Shown: in pieces, positions 35,149 through 42,847 of the stretch
Position numbering within the stretch: position 1 is the stretch's first letter
Layout: every line of letters begins with the position of its first letter
NCBI GenBank assembly: GCA_947458745.1
Contig: CANGYQ010000002.1
Coordinates: forward strand, 248,001 to 312,000
DNA: 64,000 bases
Direction: 5' to 3'
Source: Bryobacteraceae bacterium
GTDB lineage: Bacteria; Acidobacteriota; Terriglobia; Bryobacterales; Bryobacteraceae
Position numbers and translations under genes: made by a program
Notes under the pieces: generated by a model
Told to the model about the DNA's origin: nothing
Databases searched by the model: none
What the model saw: the letters and a program-made list of their open reading frames with translations, nothing else

Positions 35149-35154
35149 ATTATC
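35149..35154 (-). promoter_or_regulatory. -10 box of argS
   Basis: GATAAT on the minus strand with a 6-base gap to the TTG start at 35142. Confidence 0.55.
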
Positions 35155-35297
35155 GCGCGTCGCGTGATCTGACCGCAGCAGTGCCCGGGGAACCGGTGGC
35201 GCGACCAGCAGCGATGGCTGTCATCCAAACGTGTTACCACCCCGAAAATAGCCGGCGGCCAATCCAGCTTGGCCATCATGAGGCGGAGGATACTCAA

Positions 35298-36044
35298 GTG
35301 AAAGAGTTATTGGCAATGGCGCTGCTGATGGGCCTGACACAGATCTCCCAGGCGGCCAAGGTTACCTGGTCCGAACAGAATGCGGCCGGCGTTGAGATCG
35401 CCGCCGGTACCTTCACCACCACTTGCGGGCTCTTCCTGTTTGTCCTGGACTCCTGCGCGGAGCCCACATGGTTTTCCGCCTCCGGTACCCACTTCAGCAT
35501 GACCGGATTAACGTCGGCGCAGAACATCGACGGTCTCAACATGGAACTGGTGGCCACCGTGATTGTCACGTCGCTGGATGGCACCTGCGGTACCGTCCTG
35601 ATGCAGTGGAACCAGTTGTTCTATCCGGACTACTCCTACGCGTTTGACCCGCATTACCCGGTACCGGTGGTGGATTCCTACATTCTCACCGGAGGCTTTT
35701 CGCTGACCAGCCCGGATCCGCTGAGCCGTATTGTGGCGGAGAAGTCTCAACAGACTGTCTTTGGCCCGGCCAGCTTCCCTTCCCTGATCGCTACTTCAGA
35801 TGCGGGCCCCACTTTCTCAGTAGGCCCGGTGACCAAGACGTACGCGCCGAATTTCGGCAACAGATTGTGGACGACGCTCAAGGTGAGATTCGAGTTTATG
35901 GGTGCCAGTATTGTCGCGGGCGATGCGATGGACATTCCGGTGACGACTTCCACCTCCACGGCAGTTTCCACGGTGCCCGAGCCGGCATCCTGGGCCTTGG
36001 CCGGTGGTGCCCTGCTGGTGCTGTTACTGCTGGTCCGGCGGTAA
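35298..36044 (+). CDS. PEP-CTERM secreted protein, function unknown
   Basis: 248 residues from GTG 35298, chosen for GGAGGA at 35284-35290 and the signal peptide KELLAMALLMGLTQISQA. The body is a beta-rich domain with a Cys pair (TTCGLFLFVLDSCAEP) and another Cys in TSLDGTCGTV, which may form disulfides. The C-terminus is VPEPASWALAGGALLVLLLLVRR, a classic PEP-CTERM sorting signal, handled by an exosortase not in this window. It is convergent with the LssY_C gene (3 bases between stops). The role is unknown; the protein is likely displayed on or released from the envelope. Confidence 0.8.
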   Translation: MKELLAMALLMGLTQISQAAKVTWSEQNAAGVEIAAGTFTTTCGLFLFVLDSCAEPTWFSASGTHFSMTGLTSAQNIDGLNMELVATVIVTSLDGTCGTVLMQWNQLFYPDYSYAFDPHYPVPVVDSYILTGGFSLTSPDPLSRIVAEKSQQTVFGPASFPSLIATSDAGPTFSVGPVTKTYAPNFGNRLWTTLKVRFEFMGASIVAGDAMDIPVTTSTSTAVSTVPEPASWALAGGALLVLLLLVRR

Positions 36045-36047
36045 CGC

Positions 36048-37088
36048 TTACTGCGGCGCCGCCGCTTCCGGGGCCAGCACGATGATCAGTGTCCGGCCGT
36101 CGGAGAAGAACTCCTGGCCGTGGGCGGTCTTGGTCTTGGTGACTGGGTTGCGATGGGTGAGGTAGTAGGTTTGCGCCACCTCGCCAGAGGCCTTCAGGCT
36201 TTCGCCGATGAATTCGCGCTCCTTGTCGGTATCCTCGTCGATGCGGTGGGTCAGCTTGCCGTTGCGCTGGTCCTTGTCGAAGCCGACATCATGCGTTCCG
36301 GCGCCGATCCAGACCTCCTGCCCGCGCGCGGTGAACGGGGCCTTCCACAAGCGGAAATGGTGGCGGGAGGCGACGTTTTTCAGCGGGTCGCCAAGGGCAA
36401 AACCGTAATCCTGAACGCGGTCAAACATCATCAGCTCGCTCATGGGCAGTTCGACATAGCCGCGCCGGTTGAGCACGGACATCACCATGCCCACCGCGGC
36501 CTCGGACTTGTTGCGGTTGACGCGCACCCAGCCGCCGGCCTTGAGGAGCTCGACAATTCTCTTTTCCGCGCCGATGATGGCGAAGTTGACGCGGTCGCCC
36601 GGGGTTCCTTCGGCATCGACGACGCGGTTGGGGACTTGATCGAGCTGCTGCTGGGTGAGCTTGGGCAACTGGTCGAGATTCAGCTTGGGCGCGGGAGCGC
36701 CCTTCACGACGGTGACGGTGACCTCAAAGGTCCCAGTCCCAGCCGGTGATTCGCCCGCCGGAAGGTTAGCTCCGAGAAACAGACGGCCCGCCGCGGGTAC
36801 GCGGCGTTCCAGGCTTTCACCGATCAGGAAGGGCCGCGCGGCCGCGGCATCGCCGATGCGCCCCACCACAGCACCGCGACCGGCGTCGTTGACGGGAAAG
36901 GTCTTCAGCAAGTCCTTGAAACCCTTCTGCGTGCCCGCGGCCGGAGGGTCACCGGTGACCGCTACCTTGAGAGTGCTGCCCGCCGCCAGATCGAGCGCCG
37001 TATCCAGCCATTCGCCCTTTAGCGGCACCTGGAATTTTTGCCCCCACGCCGACACCGCCAGCAGGCTGCAGAGCAACAGAGCTTTCAT
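36048..37088 (-). CDS. Secreted protein with lectin-like N-terminus and LssY_C domain
   Basis: 346 residues from the second ATG (37088). Signal peptide KALLLCSLLAVSAWGQ. Residues about 20-140 form a beta domain opening VPLKGEWLDTALDLAAGSTL, like the PA-IL/lectin-type sandwich. The rest matches the LssY C-terminal domain: RVNFAIIGAEKRIVELLKAG, VRVNRNKSEAAVGMVMSVL, YVELPMSELMMFDRVQDYGF, ASRHHFRLWKAP and the conserved THDVGFDKDQRNGKLTHRID. The domain is widespread but its activity is unknown; the conserved His and Asp residues suggest a hydrolase. A TAAAAT box ends 7 bases before this ATG. Confidence 0.82.
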   Translation of the reverse strand: MKALLLCSLLAVSAWGQKFQVPLKGEWLDTALDLAAGSTLKVAVTGDPPAAGTQKGFKDLLKTFPVNDAGRGAVVGRIGDAAAARPFLIGESLERRVPAAGRLFLGANLPAGESPAGTGTFEVTVTVVKGAPAPKLNLDQLPKLTQQQLDQVPNRVVDAEGTPGDRVNFAIIGAEKRIVELLKAGGWVRVNRNKSEAAVGMVMSVLNRRGYVELPMSELMMFDRVQDYGFALGDPLKNVASRHHFRLWKAPFTARGQEVWIGAGTHDVGFDKDQRNGKLTHRIDEDTDKEREFIGESLKASGEVAQTYYLTHRNPVTKTKTAHGQEFFSDGRTLIIVLAPEAAAPQ

Positions 37089-37095
37089 CATCTTG

Positions 37096-37101
37096 ATTTT
37101 A
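37096..37101 (-). promoter_or_regulatory. -10 box of the LssY_C gene
   Basis: TAAAAT on the minus strand, 7 bases before ATG 37088 and 4 before ATG 37091. Confidence 0.5.
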
Positions 37102-37152
37102 TCCCCGGTGCCGGAATTGGTGCCCGCCAGCCAGACCGGGGCCTTGGTTCGG

Positions 37153-37158
37153 TATCCT
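37153..37158 (+). promoter_or_regulatory. -10 box of the first ferredoxin gene
   Basis: TATCCT ends 7 bases before ATG 37166; no Shine-Dalgarno site. Confidence 0.45.
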
Positions 37159-37165
37159 CAAATAA

Positions 37166-37486
37166 ATGCCCAAAGTGACCTTTCTGCCCGCCGGACGCAC
37201 GGTTGAATTCGAAGCCGGCAGCCTGCCTTTTCCTGACCATGGCCAACCCGGCTCCGTGCTGGCCATCGCCCTGCATTTCGGAATTGAGATGGAGCATGTG
37301 TGCGGGGGCAACTGCAGCTGCACCACCTGCCATGTCGTGATCAAGGAAGGTCTTGAGAACACTTCGCCGATGCTGGAAGATGAAGGCGACCTGATTGATG
37401 GGGTTCCGGGAGTGACGTCCACTTCGCGGCTGGGCTGCCAGGCGGTGGTGAAGGGCGACATCGTGGTGGAAATTCCTCCGGTCTAA
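37166..37486 (+). CDS. [2Fe-2S] ferredoxin (ISC/adrenodoxin type), copy 1
   Basis: 106 residues. The cluster ligands are Cys46, Cys52 and Cys55 in EHVCGGNCSCTTCHVV and Cys91 in SRLGCQAV, the C-x5-C-x2-C...C spacing of adrenodoxin and ISC ferredoxins; Cys50 is an extra one in the loop. Such ferredoxins carry electrons for Fe-S cluster assembly or for oxygenases. A near-identical fold is encoded 70 bases on, and the two align without gaps over about 105 residues, so they arose by tandem duplication. No other isc genes are close by. Confidence 0.93.
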   Translation: MPKVTFLPAGRTVEFEAGSLPFPDHGQPGSVLAIALHFGIEMEHVCGGNCSCTTCHVVIKEGLENTSPMLEDEGDLIDGVPGVTSTSRLGCQAVVKGDIVVEIPPV

Positions 37487-37544
37487 GCGACGCGGGAGAG
37501 GGGGCAGTGGTTACGAATCACCGGTTCCCACGGGGCCGCGCGGC

Positions 37545-37550
37545 TATACT
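37545..37550 (+). promoter_or_regulatory. -10 box of the second ferredoxin gene
   Basis: TATACT ends 6 bases before the GTG start at 37557. The two ferredoxins therefore seem to have separate leaderless promoters. Confidence 0.55.
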
Positions 37551-37556
37551 GAAGAT

Positions 37557-37946
37557 GTGCCGAAAGTGACCTTCCTGCCCGAGGGGCAAGTTTTAGAGTT
37601 CGAATCGGGCCAGCTCCCCTTTGCCGATCACGGTAAGCCCGAGTCGCTGCTCGATATTGCCATGCATTTCGGGCTTCACCTGGAACATGCCTGTGGAGGT
37701 GTGTGCGCCTGCACCACCTGCCACGTCATCGTGAAACAGGGCGACAACAATCTGTCCCCGATGGACGACGATGAGGCCGACCGCCTGGAGATGGCCCCGG
37801 GCCTGACGCTGCATTCGCGCCTGGGTTGCCAGTGTGTGGTGACCGGTGACGTGGTGGTGGAGATCCCGAACTGGAACCGCAATTACGTCAGCGAAGGAGG
37901 CGGGTCCATGAACCTAGGCGACGCCATCCCGCTGCCCAAGAAATAG
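37557..37946 (+). CDS. [2Fe-2S] ferredoxin, copy 2, with C-terminal extension
   Basis: 129 residues from GTG 37557. Ligands Cys46, Cys52, Cys55 (EHACGGVCACTTCHVI) and Cys91 (SRLGCQCV) sit at the same positions as in copy 1, with an extra Cys93. After the shared core, 24 residues (NWNRNYVSEGGGSMNLGDAI) form a tail missing from copy 1, possibly a partner-docking segment. Copy 1 ends at EIPPV. The different tails and promoters argue for distinct partners. A 40-residue membrane peptide gene follows after 4 bases. Confidence 0.93.
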   Translation: MPKVTFLPEGQVLEFESGQLPFADHGKPESLLDIAMHFGLHLEHACGGVCACTTCHVIVKQGDNNLSPMDDDEADRLEMAPGLTLHSRLGCQCVVTGDVVVEIPNWNRNYVSEGGGSMNLGDAIPLPKK

Positions 37947-37950
37947 CTTT

Positions 37951-38073
37951 ATGCCCATAGGACCGTTGGTCTTTTTCATCATCTTTGCGCTTGTTGTCGC
38001 ATTGGTGTTCGCGTTGGCTTTTATGCCTCCGAATAAGTTGGTGGAGAAGATTGACCGGAAGAAAAAGCCCTAA
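37951..38073 (+). CDS. 40-residue single-pass membrane peptide
   Basis: A short open frame, ATG 37951 to TAA 38073. It has one membrane helix (PLVFFIIFALVVALVFALAF) and a basic amphipathic tail (KLVEKIDRKKKP), a standard N-out/C-in layout by the positive-inside rule. It lies 4 bases after the second ferredoxin and 15 before the DinB-like gene, so it fits an operon position. No family recognised. It might anchor the ferredoxin or be a regulatory membrane peptide (inference). Confidence 0.6.
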   Translation: MPIGPLVFFIIFALVVALVFALAFMPPNKLVEKIDRKKKP

Positions 38074-38088
38074 TTGGAGTGTGGCGTG

Positions 38089-38508
38089 ATGAACGACATC
38101 GAACGTTCAGTGTTTGGCGGATCCTGGCATGGGCCGTCGCTGATGGAACTTTTGACGGGCGTCACGGCGGAACAGGCCCTGGCCAAACCGATCGCGAGTG
38201 CGCATTCCATCTGGGAGATCACGCTACACGCGGCTATCTGGATGGAGCTTTCCAAGCAAGCCATTGACGGCCACGCCATTCCTCCGTCCAACGGCTTTCA
38301 CGACTGGATTGCGACGGACGGCACCTGGGAGCAAGCCCAACAACGGCTGGAAAAGGCGGGCCGCCAATTGGCCGACGCCTATGCCGATGCCGACCCGGAC
38401 GAGATCGTTCCTGGGCGTCACTATAACTTTGAACATCTGCTGACCGGCGTGGCGCAGCACAATACGTATCACGCCGGGCAGATCTTGATGTTGAAGAAGC
38501 TGCTGTAG
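38089..38508 (+). CDS. DinB-like four-helix bundle protein
   Basis: 139 residues from ATG 38089, with GGAG at 38076-38079. The three family histidines are in ITLHAAIWMEL and in AQHNTYHAGQILML, so the metal site of the DinB/YfiT superfamily is kept. Members include thiol transferases (bacillithiol or mycothiol type) and proteins of unknown role. The C-terminal helix with YHAGQI is very typical. It is last in the ferredoxin-membrane peptide-DinB run. The actual activity cannot be told from sequence. Confidence 0.85.
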   Translation: MNDIERSVFGGSWHGPSLMELLTGVTAEQALAKPIASAHSIWEITLHAAIWMELSKQAIDGHAIPPSNGFHDWIATDGTWEQAQQRLEKAGRQLADAYADADPDEIVPGRHYNFEHLLTGVAQHNTYHAGQILMLKKLL

Positions 38509-38548
38509 GGCCGTGCAGCGCCTCTTGCCCAGGCGTTTTCGGAGGAGA

Positions 38549-38761
38549 TTACTCAGAAAACCCGCGGGTGGGGCCTTCATGATCGAGCTGGATCAATTCC
38601 TGGGGCCGCTCGACCGGCAGTTGGCGCAGCAAAGCCTAGTGGAGAATCGAAAAGATAGCCGTGTTGGCCCCGATGCCCAAGGCTAGTGACGCCACGGCCA
38701 CGAGCAGAAACAATGGGCTCCGGCGGAGTGTGCGTACGGCGTGGATTAAATCTTGCAACAT
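38549..38761 (-). pseudogene. Relic of an ADOP (MacB/FtsX-like permease) gene
   Basis: Reading the minus strand from ATG 38761 gives [20 protein letters not shown], then a helix ending [16 protein letters not shown]. This is the N-terminus of acidobacterial duplicated orphan permeases of about 800 residues. TAG at 38636-38638 interrupts the frame, which then continues in the same phase with ALLRQLPVERPQELIQLDHE, the typical next block, until TAA at 38549-38551. Only about 70 codons remain, so this is a decayed copy with one nonsense mutation and the rest deleted. Confidence 0.8.
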
Positions 38762-38920
38762 GGCCTGCAACGTGGCACGCCGTGCGCCACGTCTAAACTA
38801 TTGATTTTAGTTAAGCCGTGGGTTTTCACGAGTGCTTTTGCGGGATCCGCTGTCCCGCAGTCGAACAGTTGCGGCTTACTTTCAGAGTGTAGAAATTCTC
38901 TTCAAACAAGAACATCCTGG
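38762..38920. other. Non-coding gap before the ccm operon
   Basis: No gene seen. It holds a 6-bp inverted repeat CGTGGC/GCCACG (38771-38776 and 38786-38791) and a 7-bp hairpin TGCGGGA/TCCCGCA (38839-38845 and 38853-38859). Confidence 0.4.
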
Positions 38921-38951
38921 GTGACAAGAAGATCGTGTCTGGGAGTATACT
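38921..38951 (+). promoter_or_regulatory. Promoter of the ccm operon
   Basis: GTGACA (38921-38926, five of six -35 bases) and TATACT (38946-38951) with a 19-base spacer. The first ccm start codon follows 18 bases after the -10 box with a purine-rich leader (GAAGGCGAAAGGCG), so this one is a led message. Confidence 0.6.
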
Positions 38952-38969
38952 GAAGGCGAAAGGCGAAAC

Positions 38970-39407
38970 ATGAATCCGACACTGAAGTTTGGCGGGCTGA
39001 TTGTGGTGGTTTTGGCGACGCTCGGTTGGCTGGCGGTGGGTGGGATTGGCGAGGCCAAGGCCTACTACAAGACCATCCCGGAAGTGCGGGCGATGGGCGA
39101 CAACGCGGCCAAGGCTAGGCTGCGTGTGGCGGGCGATGTGAAGCAGGGGTCGATCAAGCACGTCGGCAAGGAAGTGCACTTCACGATGATCCAGGAAAAC
39201 CAGACCATGAACGTGGTCTACAACGGATCGGAACCGCTGCCGGACACGTTCCGTGATGGCTCACAGGCCCTGGCCGATGGCCGTTTGCAGGCCGATGGCA
39301 CTTTTCACGCCAGCAAGATCCAAGCCAAATGCGCCTCGAAGTATGAAGCAAAGCCTGGCGGTGGCAAGCCGGCCGACGCCAGCTACGGCCCCAAGCGCGT
39401 CAGCTAA
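38970..39407 (+). CDS. ccmE: Cytochrome c maturation heme chaperone CcmE, Cys-type (CxxxY)
   Basis: 145 residues. One N-terminal membrane anchor (FGGLIVVVLATLGWLAV), then the OB-fold: ARLRVAGDVKQGSI, VHFTMIQENQTMNVVYNG, PLPDTFRDGSQALADGRL. The heme attachment site of most bacteria is HxxxY; here it is CASKY with Cys121 and Tyr125, the CxxxY variant known from archaea and some sulfate reducers. It takes heme from CcmABCD and hands it to CcmF in the periplasm. First gene of a nine-gene operon. Confidence 0.93.
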   Translation: MNPTLKFGGLIVVVLATLGWLAVGGIGEAKAYYKTIPEVRAMGDNAAKARLRVAGDVKQGSIKHVGKEVHFTMIQENQTMNVVYNGSEPLPDTFRDGSQALADGRLQADGTFHASKIQAKCASKYEAKPGGGKPADASYGPKRVS

Positions 39408-39438
39408 ACCATTTTTGAACCCGGACACTTAAGGAACC

Positions 39439-41448
39439 ATGGAAAATCTCGGCGCGCTTGCACTTGTCTTGGCCTTTTGTTTCGCCGTTTATGCTTTTCT
39501 GGGCTCGGTTGTCGGAGCTTGGAAGGATAAACCGTTTCTGATTTTGAGCGGCCAGCGGGCGGTCTACGCCGTCTGGGGCTTGGTGACGTTGGCCTCGGCC
39601 TTGTTGCTGAACGCGTTGTTGACCAGTGACTTCCGCTTTGCCTACGTGGCGGCGCATTCCAACCGCGAGATGACGAACAACTTCAAGTTCGCCGCGTGGT
39701 GGGGCGGGCAGGAAGGGTCGCTGCTGTTCTGGAGCTGGATTCTGGCCACGTATTCAGCGGTGGTAGTGTTCAACAGCAAGAACAAGCTGCGCAACATTAT
39801 GCCGTACGTGGTGGCGACGATGGCCGTCACGCAGATCTTCTTTCTGATCCTGAATGCCTTCGTGGTCAGCCCGTTCCAGATGCTGGCTGTCGGCAAGGGC
39901 ATCACGTCGGTGCCGGATGGACAGGGCTTGAACCCGCTGCTGCAGTATTGGGCGATGCAGATCCACCCGCCGATGCTCTACTTGGGCTATGTCGGCTTCG
40001 TGGTGCCGTTCGCGTTTGCGCTGGGCTCACTGATTGTGAAGCAGCCGGGTGATGCGTGGATCCACACGACGCGGCGCTGGACGCTGGTGACCTGGATGTT
40101 CCAGACCTGCGGGATCGTGCTGGGAGCCGGTTGGGCTTACGCGGTGCTGGGCTGGGGCGGCTACTGGGGCTGGGACCCGGTGGAGAACGCCTCGCTGCTG
40201 CCCTGGATCACGGGGACGGCCTTCCTGCATTCAGTGATGATGCAGGAGAAGAAGGGCATGATGAAGGTTTGGAACATCGTGCTGATTTCAGCCACGTTCC
40301 TGCTTTGCATCCTGGGCACTTCTTTGACCCGCACGGGACTGGTGTCGAGCGTCCATGCTTTTGCGCAGTCGCCGATTGGCCCCTACTTCGCAGCCTTCCT
40401 GGCGCTGGGCGTGGGCTTTACCACTTGGATCATCCTGGCGCGCTTGGACTATCTGAAGAGCGAATCACAGCTGGAAAGCGTGATGTCCCGCGAATCGAGC
40501 TTCCTGTTTAATAACCTGTTCCTGTTGGCCAGCTGCTTTGCGATCCTGTGGGGCACGCTGTTCCCGGTGATCTCCGAATATGCCACCGGTGAGAAAGTCT
40601 CGGTGGATGCGCCGTTCTTCAACCGGGTGAACATTCCGATTGGCTTGGTGCTGCTGCTGTTGACCGGTGTGGGCCCGCTGATCGCCTGGCGCCGCAGTTC
40701 GCTGGACCAGCTCCGCCGCAACTTCCTGTGGCCCACGGTGGCCATGGTGGTCACGATTGCCGCACTGGCATTGAGCGGCATGCACCACATCTATGCCTTG
40801 ATGTCGTTTGGCCTGTGTGTGTTTGTTACCTGGACGATCGTGAGTGAGTTCTTCAAGGGCACGGCTTCCATTCGGGCCAAGGACGGCCTGGCCTGGCCAC
40901 AAGCCTTTATGGAGCTGACCCATCGCAACACGCGCCGCTATGGCGGTTACATCGTGCACATGGGCATCGTGGCCATGTTTATCGGTTTCACCGGCGCGGC
41001 GTTTAACCAGGACACGACGGTGGAAGTGACCATCGGTGAAAAGTTCAAGATCGGCCACTACGAGATTCTGGTGAAAGAGTTGAAGGACGGCGACCTGCCG
41101 AACTACATCTGGCAGCATGCGAAGCTGGCCGTCTGGAAGAATGGCGAGTTTCTGGGTGAGATGGAGCCGGAGCGGCGTCTCTACAAGGCCAGCCGTCAGC
41201 CGGCCAGCGAAGTCAAAATTCGCCGCCGCCTGAACGAAGATCTCTACATCAACTTCGCCTCGACAAGCGAGGATTCAAAGAAGGCCGTCATCCAGGCCTA
41301 CATCTTCCCGCTGGTCACCTGGATCTGGGCCGGCTTCTGGGTGGTGCTGATCGGTACCTGGGTCTGCTTGGTCCCCTCGAAAGTGAAGCGCGAGTTCCCG
41401 AAGACGGAAGTTGTGGGCATCGCGACCAAAGACAATGTCCCGGTTTAA
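39439..41448 (+). CDS. ccmF: Cytochrome c heme lyase subunit CcmF
   Basis: 669 residues with about 14 membrane segments. The heme-handling WWD region is WGGYWGWDPVENASLLPW, and conserved His residues lie near it (QIHPPMLYLGY, AFLHSVMM). After the last helices a soluble stretch (TTVEVTIGEKFKIGHYEILV) matches the C-terminal periplasmic domain. CcmF joins heme from CcmE to the CxxCH motif of apocytochromes. It starts 31 bases after ccmE and its end overlaps ccmH by 14 bases. Cytochrome clients in this window include the DUF1592 protein at 59 kb. Confidence 0.95.
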   Translation: MENLGALALVLAFCFAVYAFLGSVVGAWKDKPFLILSGQRAVYAVWGLVTLASALLLNALLTSDFRFAYVAAHSNREMTNNFKFAAWWGGQEGSLLFWSWILATYSAVVVFNSKNKLRNIMPYVVATMAVTQIFFLILNAFVVSPFQMLAVGKGITSVPDGQGLNPLLQYWAMQIHPPMLYLGYVGFVVPFAFALGSLIVKQPGDAWIHTTRRWTLVTWMFQTCGIVLGAGWAYAVLGWGGYWGWDPVENASLLPWITGTAFLHSVMMQEKKGMMKVWNIVLISATFLLCILGTSLTRTGLVSSVHAFAQSPIGPYFAAFLALGVGFTTWIILARLDYLKSESQLESVMSRESSFLFNNLFLLASCFAILWGTLFPVISEYATGEKVSVDAPFFNRVNIPIGLVLLLLTGVGPLIAWRRSSLDQLRRNFLWPTVAMVVTIAALALSGMHHIYALMSFGLCVFVTWTIVSEFFKGTASIRAKDGLAWPQAFMELTHRNTRRYGGYIVHMGIVAMFIGFTGAAFNQDTTVEVTIGEKFKIGHYEILVKELKDGDLPNYIWQHAKLAVWKNGEFLGEMEPERRLYKASRQPASEVKIRRRLNEDLYINFASTSEDSKKAVIQAYIFPLVTWIWAGFWVVLIGTWVCLVPSKVKREFPKTEVVGIATKDNVPV

Positions 41449-41893
41449 GCGTTTTCTCCCATTGGTGCTGGTGGCCTGGGTGCTGGGCGCGCAGAACGCG
41501 TCCATGATGATCAACCCGGACGTCCGGCGCGTCGGCACCAAGCTGGCTTGCCTGTGCGGCAGCTGCAAGAACACGGTGGGCGATTGCCAGATGATCGGCT
41601 GCGGCTATTCCTCACCGGCCCGCACGGAGATCGTCAACCTGGTTTCGCTGGGCGCCAGCGACGAGAACGTCATCGCCAAGTTTGTGCAGCGGGAAGGCAT
41701 CAAGGCTTTGGCCGTGCCACCTTCTTCCGGCTTCAACTTATCGATCTGGATCATGCCGATCGTGATGTTGATGCTGGGCCTGTATGCGATCTTCGTCTAC
41801 ATCCAGCGCTACCGCCGCCCGGCGCCGGCTCCCGTTACTGTCGCGCATCGCTTTCATGAGATTGCCGCGAAGGATCTGGATGGCCTTGAATAG
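41435..41893 (+). CDS. ccmH: CcmH-type apocytochrome thiol reductase subunit
   Basis: 152 residues from ATG 41435 inside the end of ccmF. Signal anchor MSRFKRFLPLVLVAWVLGAQ, a three-helix redox domain and a C-terminal membrane helix (IWIMPIVMLMLGLYAIFVYI). The motif normally written LRCxxCQ reads LACLCGSCKNTVGDC, with five Cys (39, 41, 44, 51, 56) instead of two. The Cys41/Cys44 pair is the likely redox couple; the others could form a second disulfide or bind metal. It reduces the CxxCH thiols before heme attachment. Confidence 0.88.
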   Translation: MSRFKRFLPLVLVAWVLGAQNASMMINPDVRRVGTKLACLCGSCKNTVGDCQMIGCGYSSPARTEIVNLVSLGASDENVIAKFVQREGIKALAVPPSSGFNLSIWIMPIVMLMLGLYAIFVYIQRYRRPAPAPVTVAHRFHEIAAKDLDGLE

Positions 41894-42184
41894 ATGTTGC
41901 TGATTGCCGTTGCTGTTACCGTTACTCTGGCCGTGTTGGTGATGACGCTGGCCATTCGCGATAAGGATCTGCCGCCGGCGGAGCCGCTGTCGCCCTTCAT
42001 CCACCTGGATGAGCGCAAGGCCCGGATCTATGAGAACCTGCGCGACCTGCAGTTCGAATTGCGCCTGGGCAAGCTGTCGGACGAAGATTACGCCGCCTCC
42101 AAGAAGGCCCTGCAGCAGGAGCTGGCCCAAGTGCTGGCGGAAACCGAAGCGATGAAGGCCTCGCTCCAGAAGAAAACCGCATGA
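41894..42184 (+). CDS. CcmI-like membrane protein (short form)
   Basis: 96 residues. One N-terminal helix (LLIAVAVTVTLAVLVMTLAI), then an amphipathic region YENLRDLQFELRLGKLSDED followed by YAASKKALQQELAQVLAET, which matches the first cytoplasmic part of CcmI. The TPR domain of full-length CcmI, which holds apocytochrome, is absent. ATG directly follows the ccmH stop (TAGATG), and the end overlaps the next gene (ATGA), so all are translated together. Confidence 0.8.
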   Translation: MLLIAVAVTVTLAVLVMTLAIRDKDLPPAEPLSPFIHLDERKARIYENLRDLQFELRLGKLSDEDYAASKKALQQELAQVLAETEAMKASLQKKTA

Positions 42185-42834
42185 AACGTTCCGCGCTGCT
42201 AGGCGCCTTTACTCTAGTGATCGCGGGCACCGCGGCTCTGGCTCAAACCAAAGTGACGCAGCACATGATGCTGTATGAGCCGACGGGCACCGACATCAAC
42301 GTGGCGGAGACGCTGATCATTGAAGGTTCGGGCAAGGTGCAGATTGCACTGCCCGCGGATGCCGAAGTGAAAAGTACGCGCGGCGGCGAAGTGAAGAAGT
42401 CCGCCAAGCCGGGCATTTGGGACGTCACCGTGAAAGCGGAGGGTCCGGAGACACGCGTGGACGTCAACTGGACGATGCCTTTCATTACGCCGGAAGACAT
42501 CTCGGGCCGCATTCTCCATGGTGGCGGTCCGGTGCGGATGGTGTTCCCCAAGGGCGTCAAGGTAACCGGAGCCGCGCTGGAACCCAATGGCACTGAACCG
42601 ACGACGCTGGCCTCGATCTTCACGCTGAAAGGCGCGGCCTACAAGATTTCGCTGGATGGCGCGGGCACATTGCGGGCGGAGCGGCCGGCGGAAGCGGAAG
42701 CTCCGGCGGAAGGGCCGACGATCCAGCAGATTTTGCCGCGCTTCTATGACCGGCTCTACTGGGTGCTGGGCCTGACCTTCGCCATTCTGGCGGCCGGCTT
42801 CGTGTTGAACTACCGGGCGCAGCCCAAGGGCTGA
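42181..42834 (+). CDS. Unknown ccm-operon membrane protein
   Basis: 217 residues. Signal peptide (KRSALLGAFTLVIAGTAALA), a periplasmic beta-rich domain of about 150 residues (INVAETLIIEGSGKVQIALP, GIWDVTVKAEGPETRVDVNW, VRMVFPKGVKVTGAALEP), an acidic Ala/Glu linker (AERPAEAEAPAEG) and one C-terminal helix (LYWVLGLTFAILAAGFVLNY). It has no Cys, so it is not a redox partner. The ATGA overlap with the CcmI-like gene and the position before ccmA show it belongs to the operon. I recognise no family. It may scaffold CcmE or CcmF or replace the missing CcmI domain (inference). Confidence 0.8.
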   Translation: MKRSALLGAFTLVIAGTAALAQTKVTQHMMLYEPTGTDINVAETLIIEGSGKVQIALPADAEVKSTRGGEVKKSAKPGIWDVTVKAEGPETRVDVNWTMPFITPEDISGRILHGGGPVRMVFPKGVKVTGAALEPNGTEPTTLASIFTLKGAAYKISLDGAGTLRAERPAEAEAPAEGPTIQQILPRFYDRLYWVLGLTFAILAAGFVLNYRAQPKG

Positions 42835-42847
42835 TGAACACCCCCTT

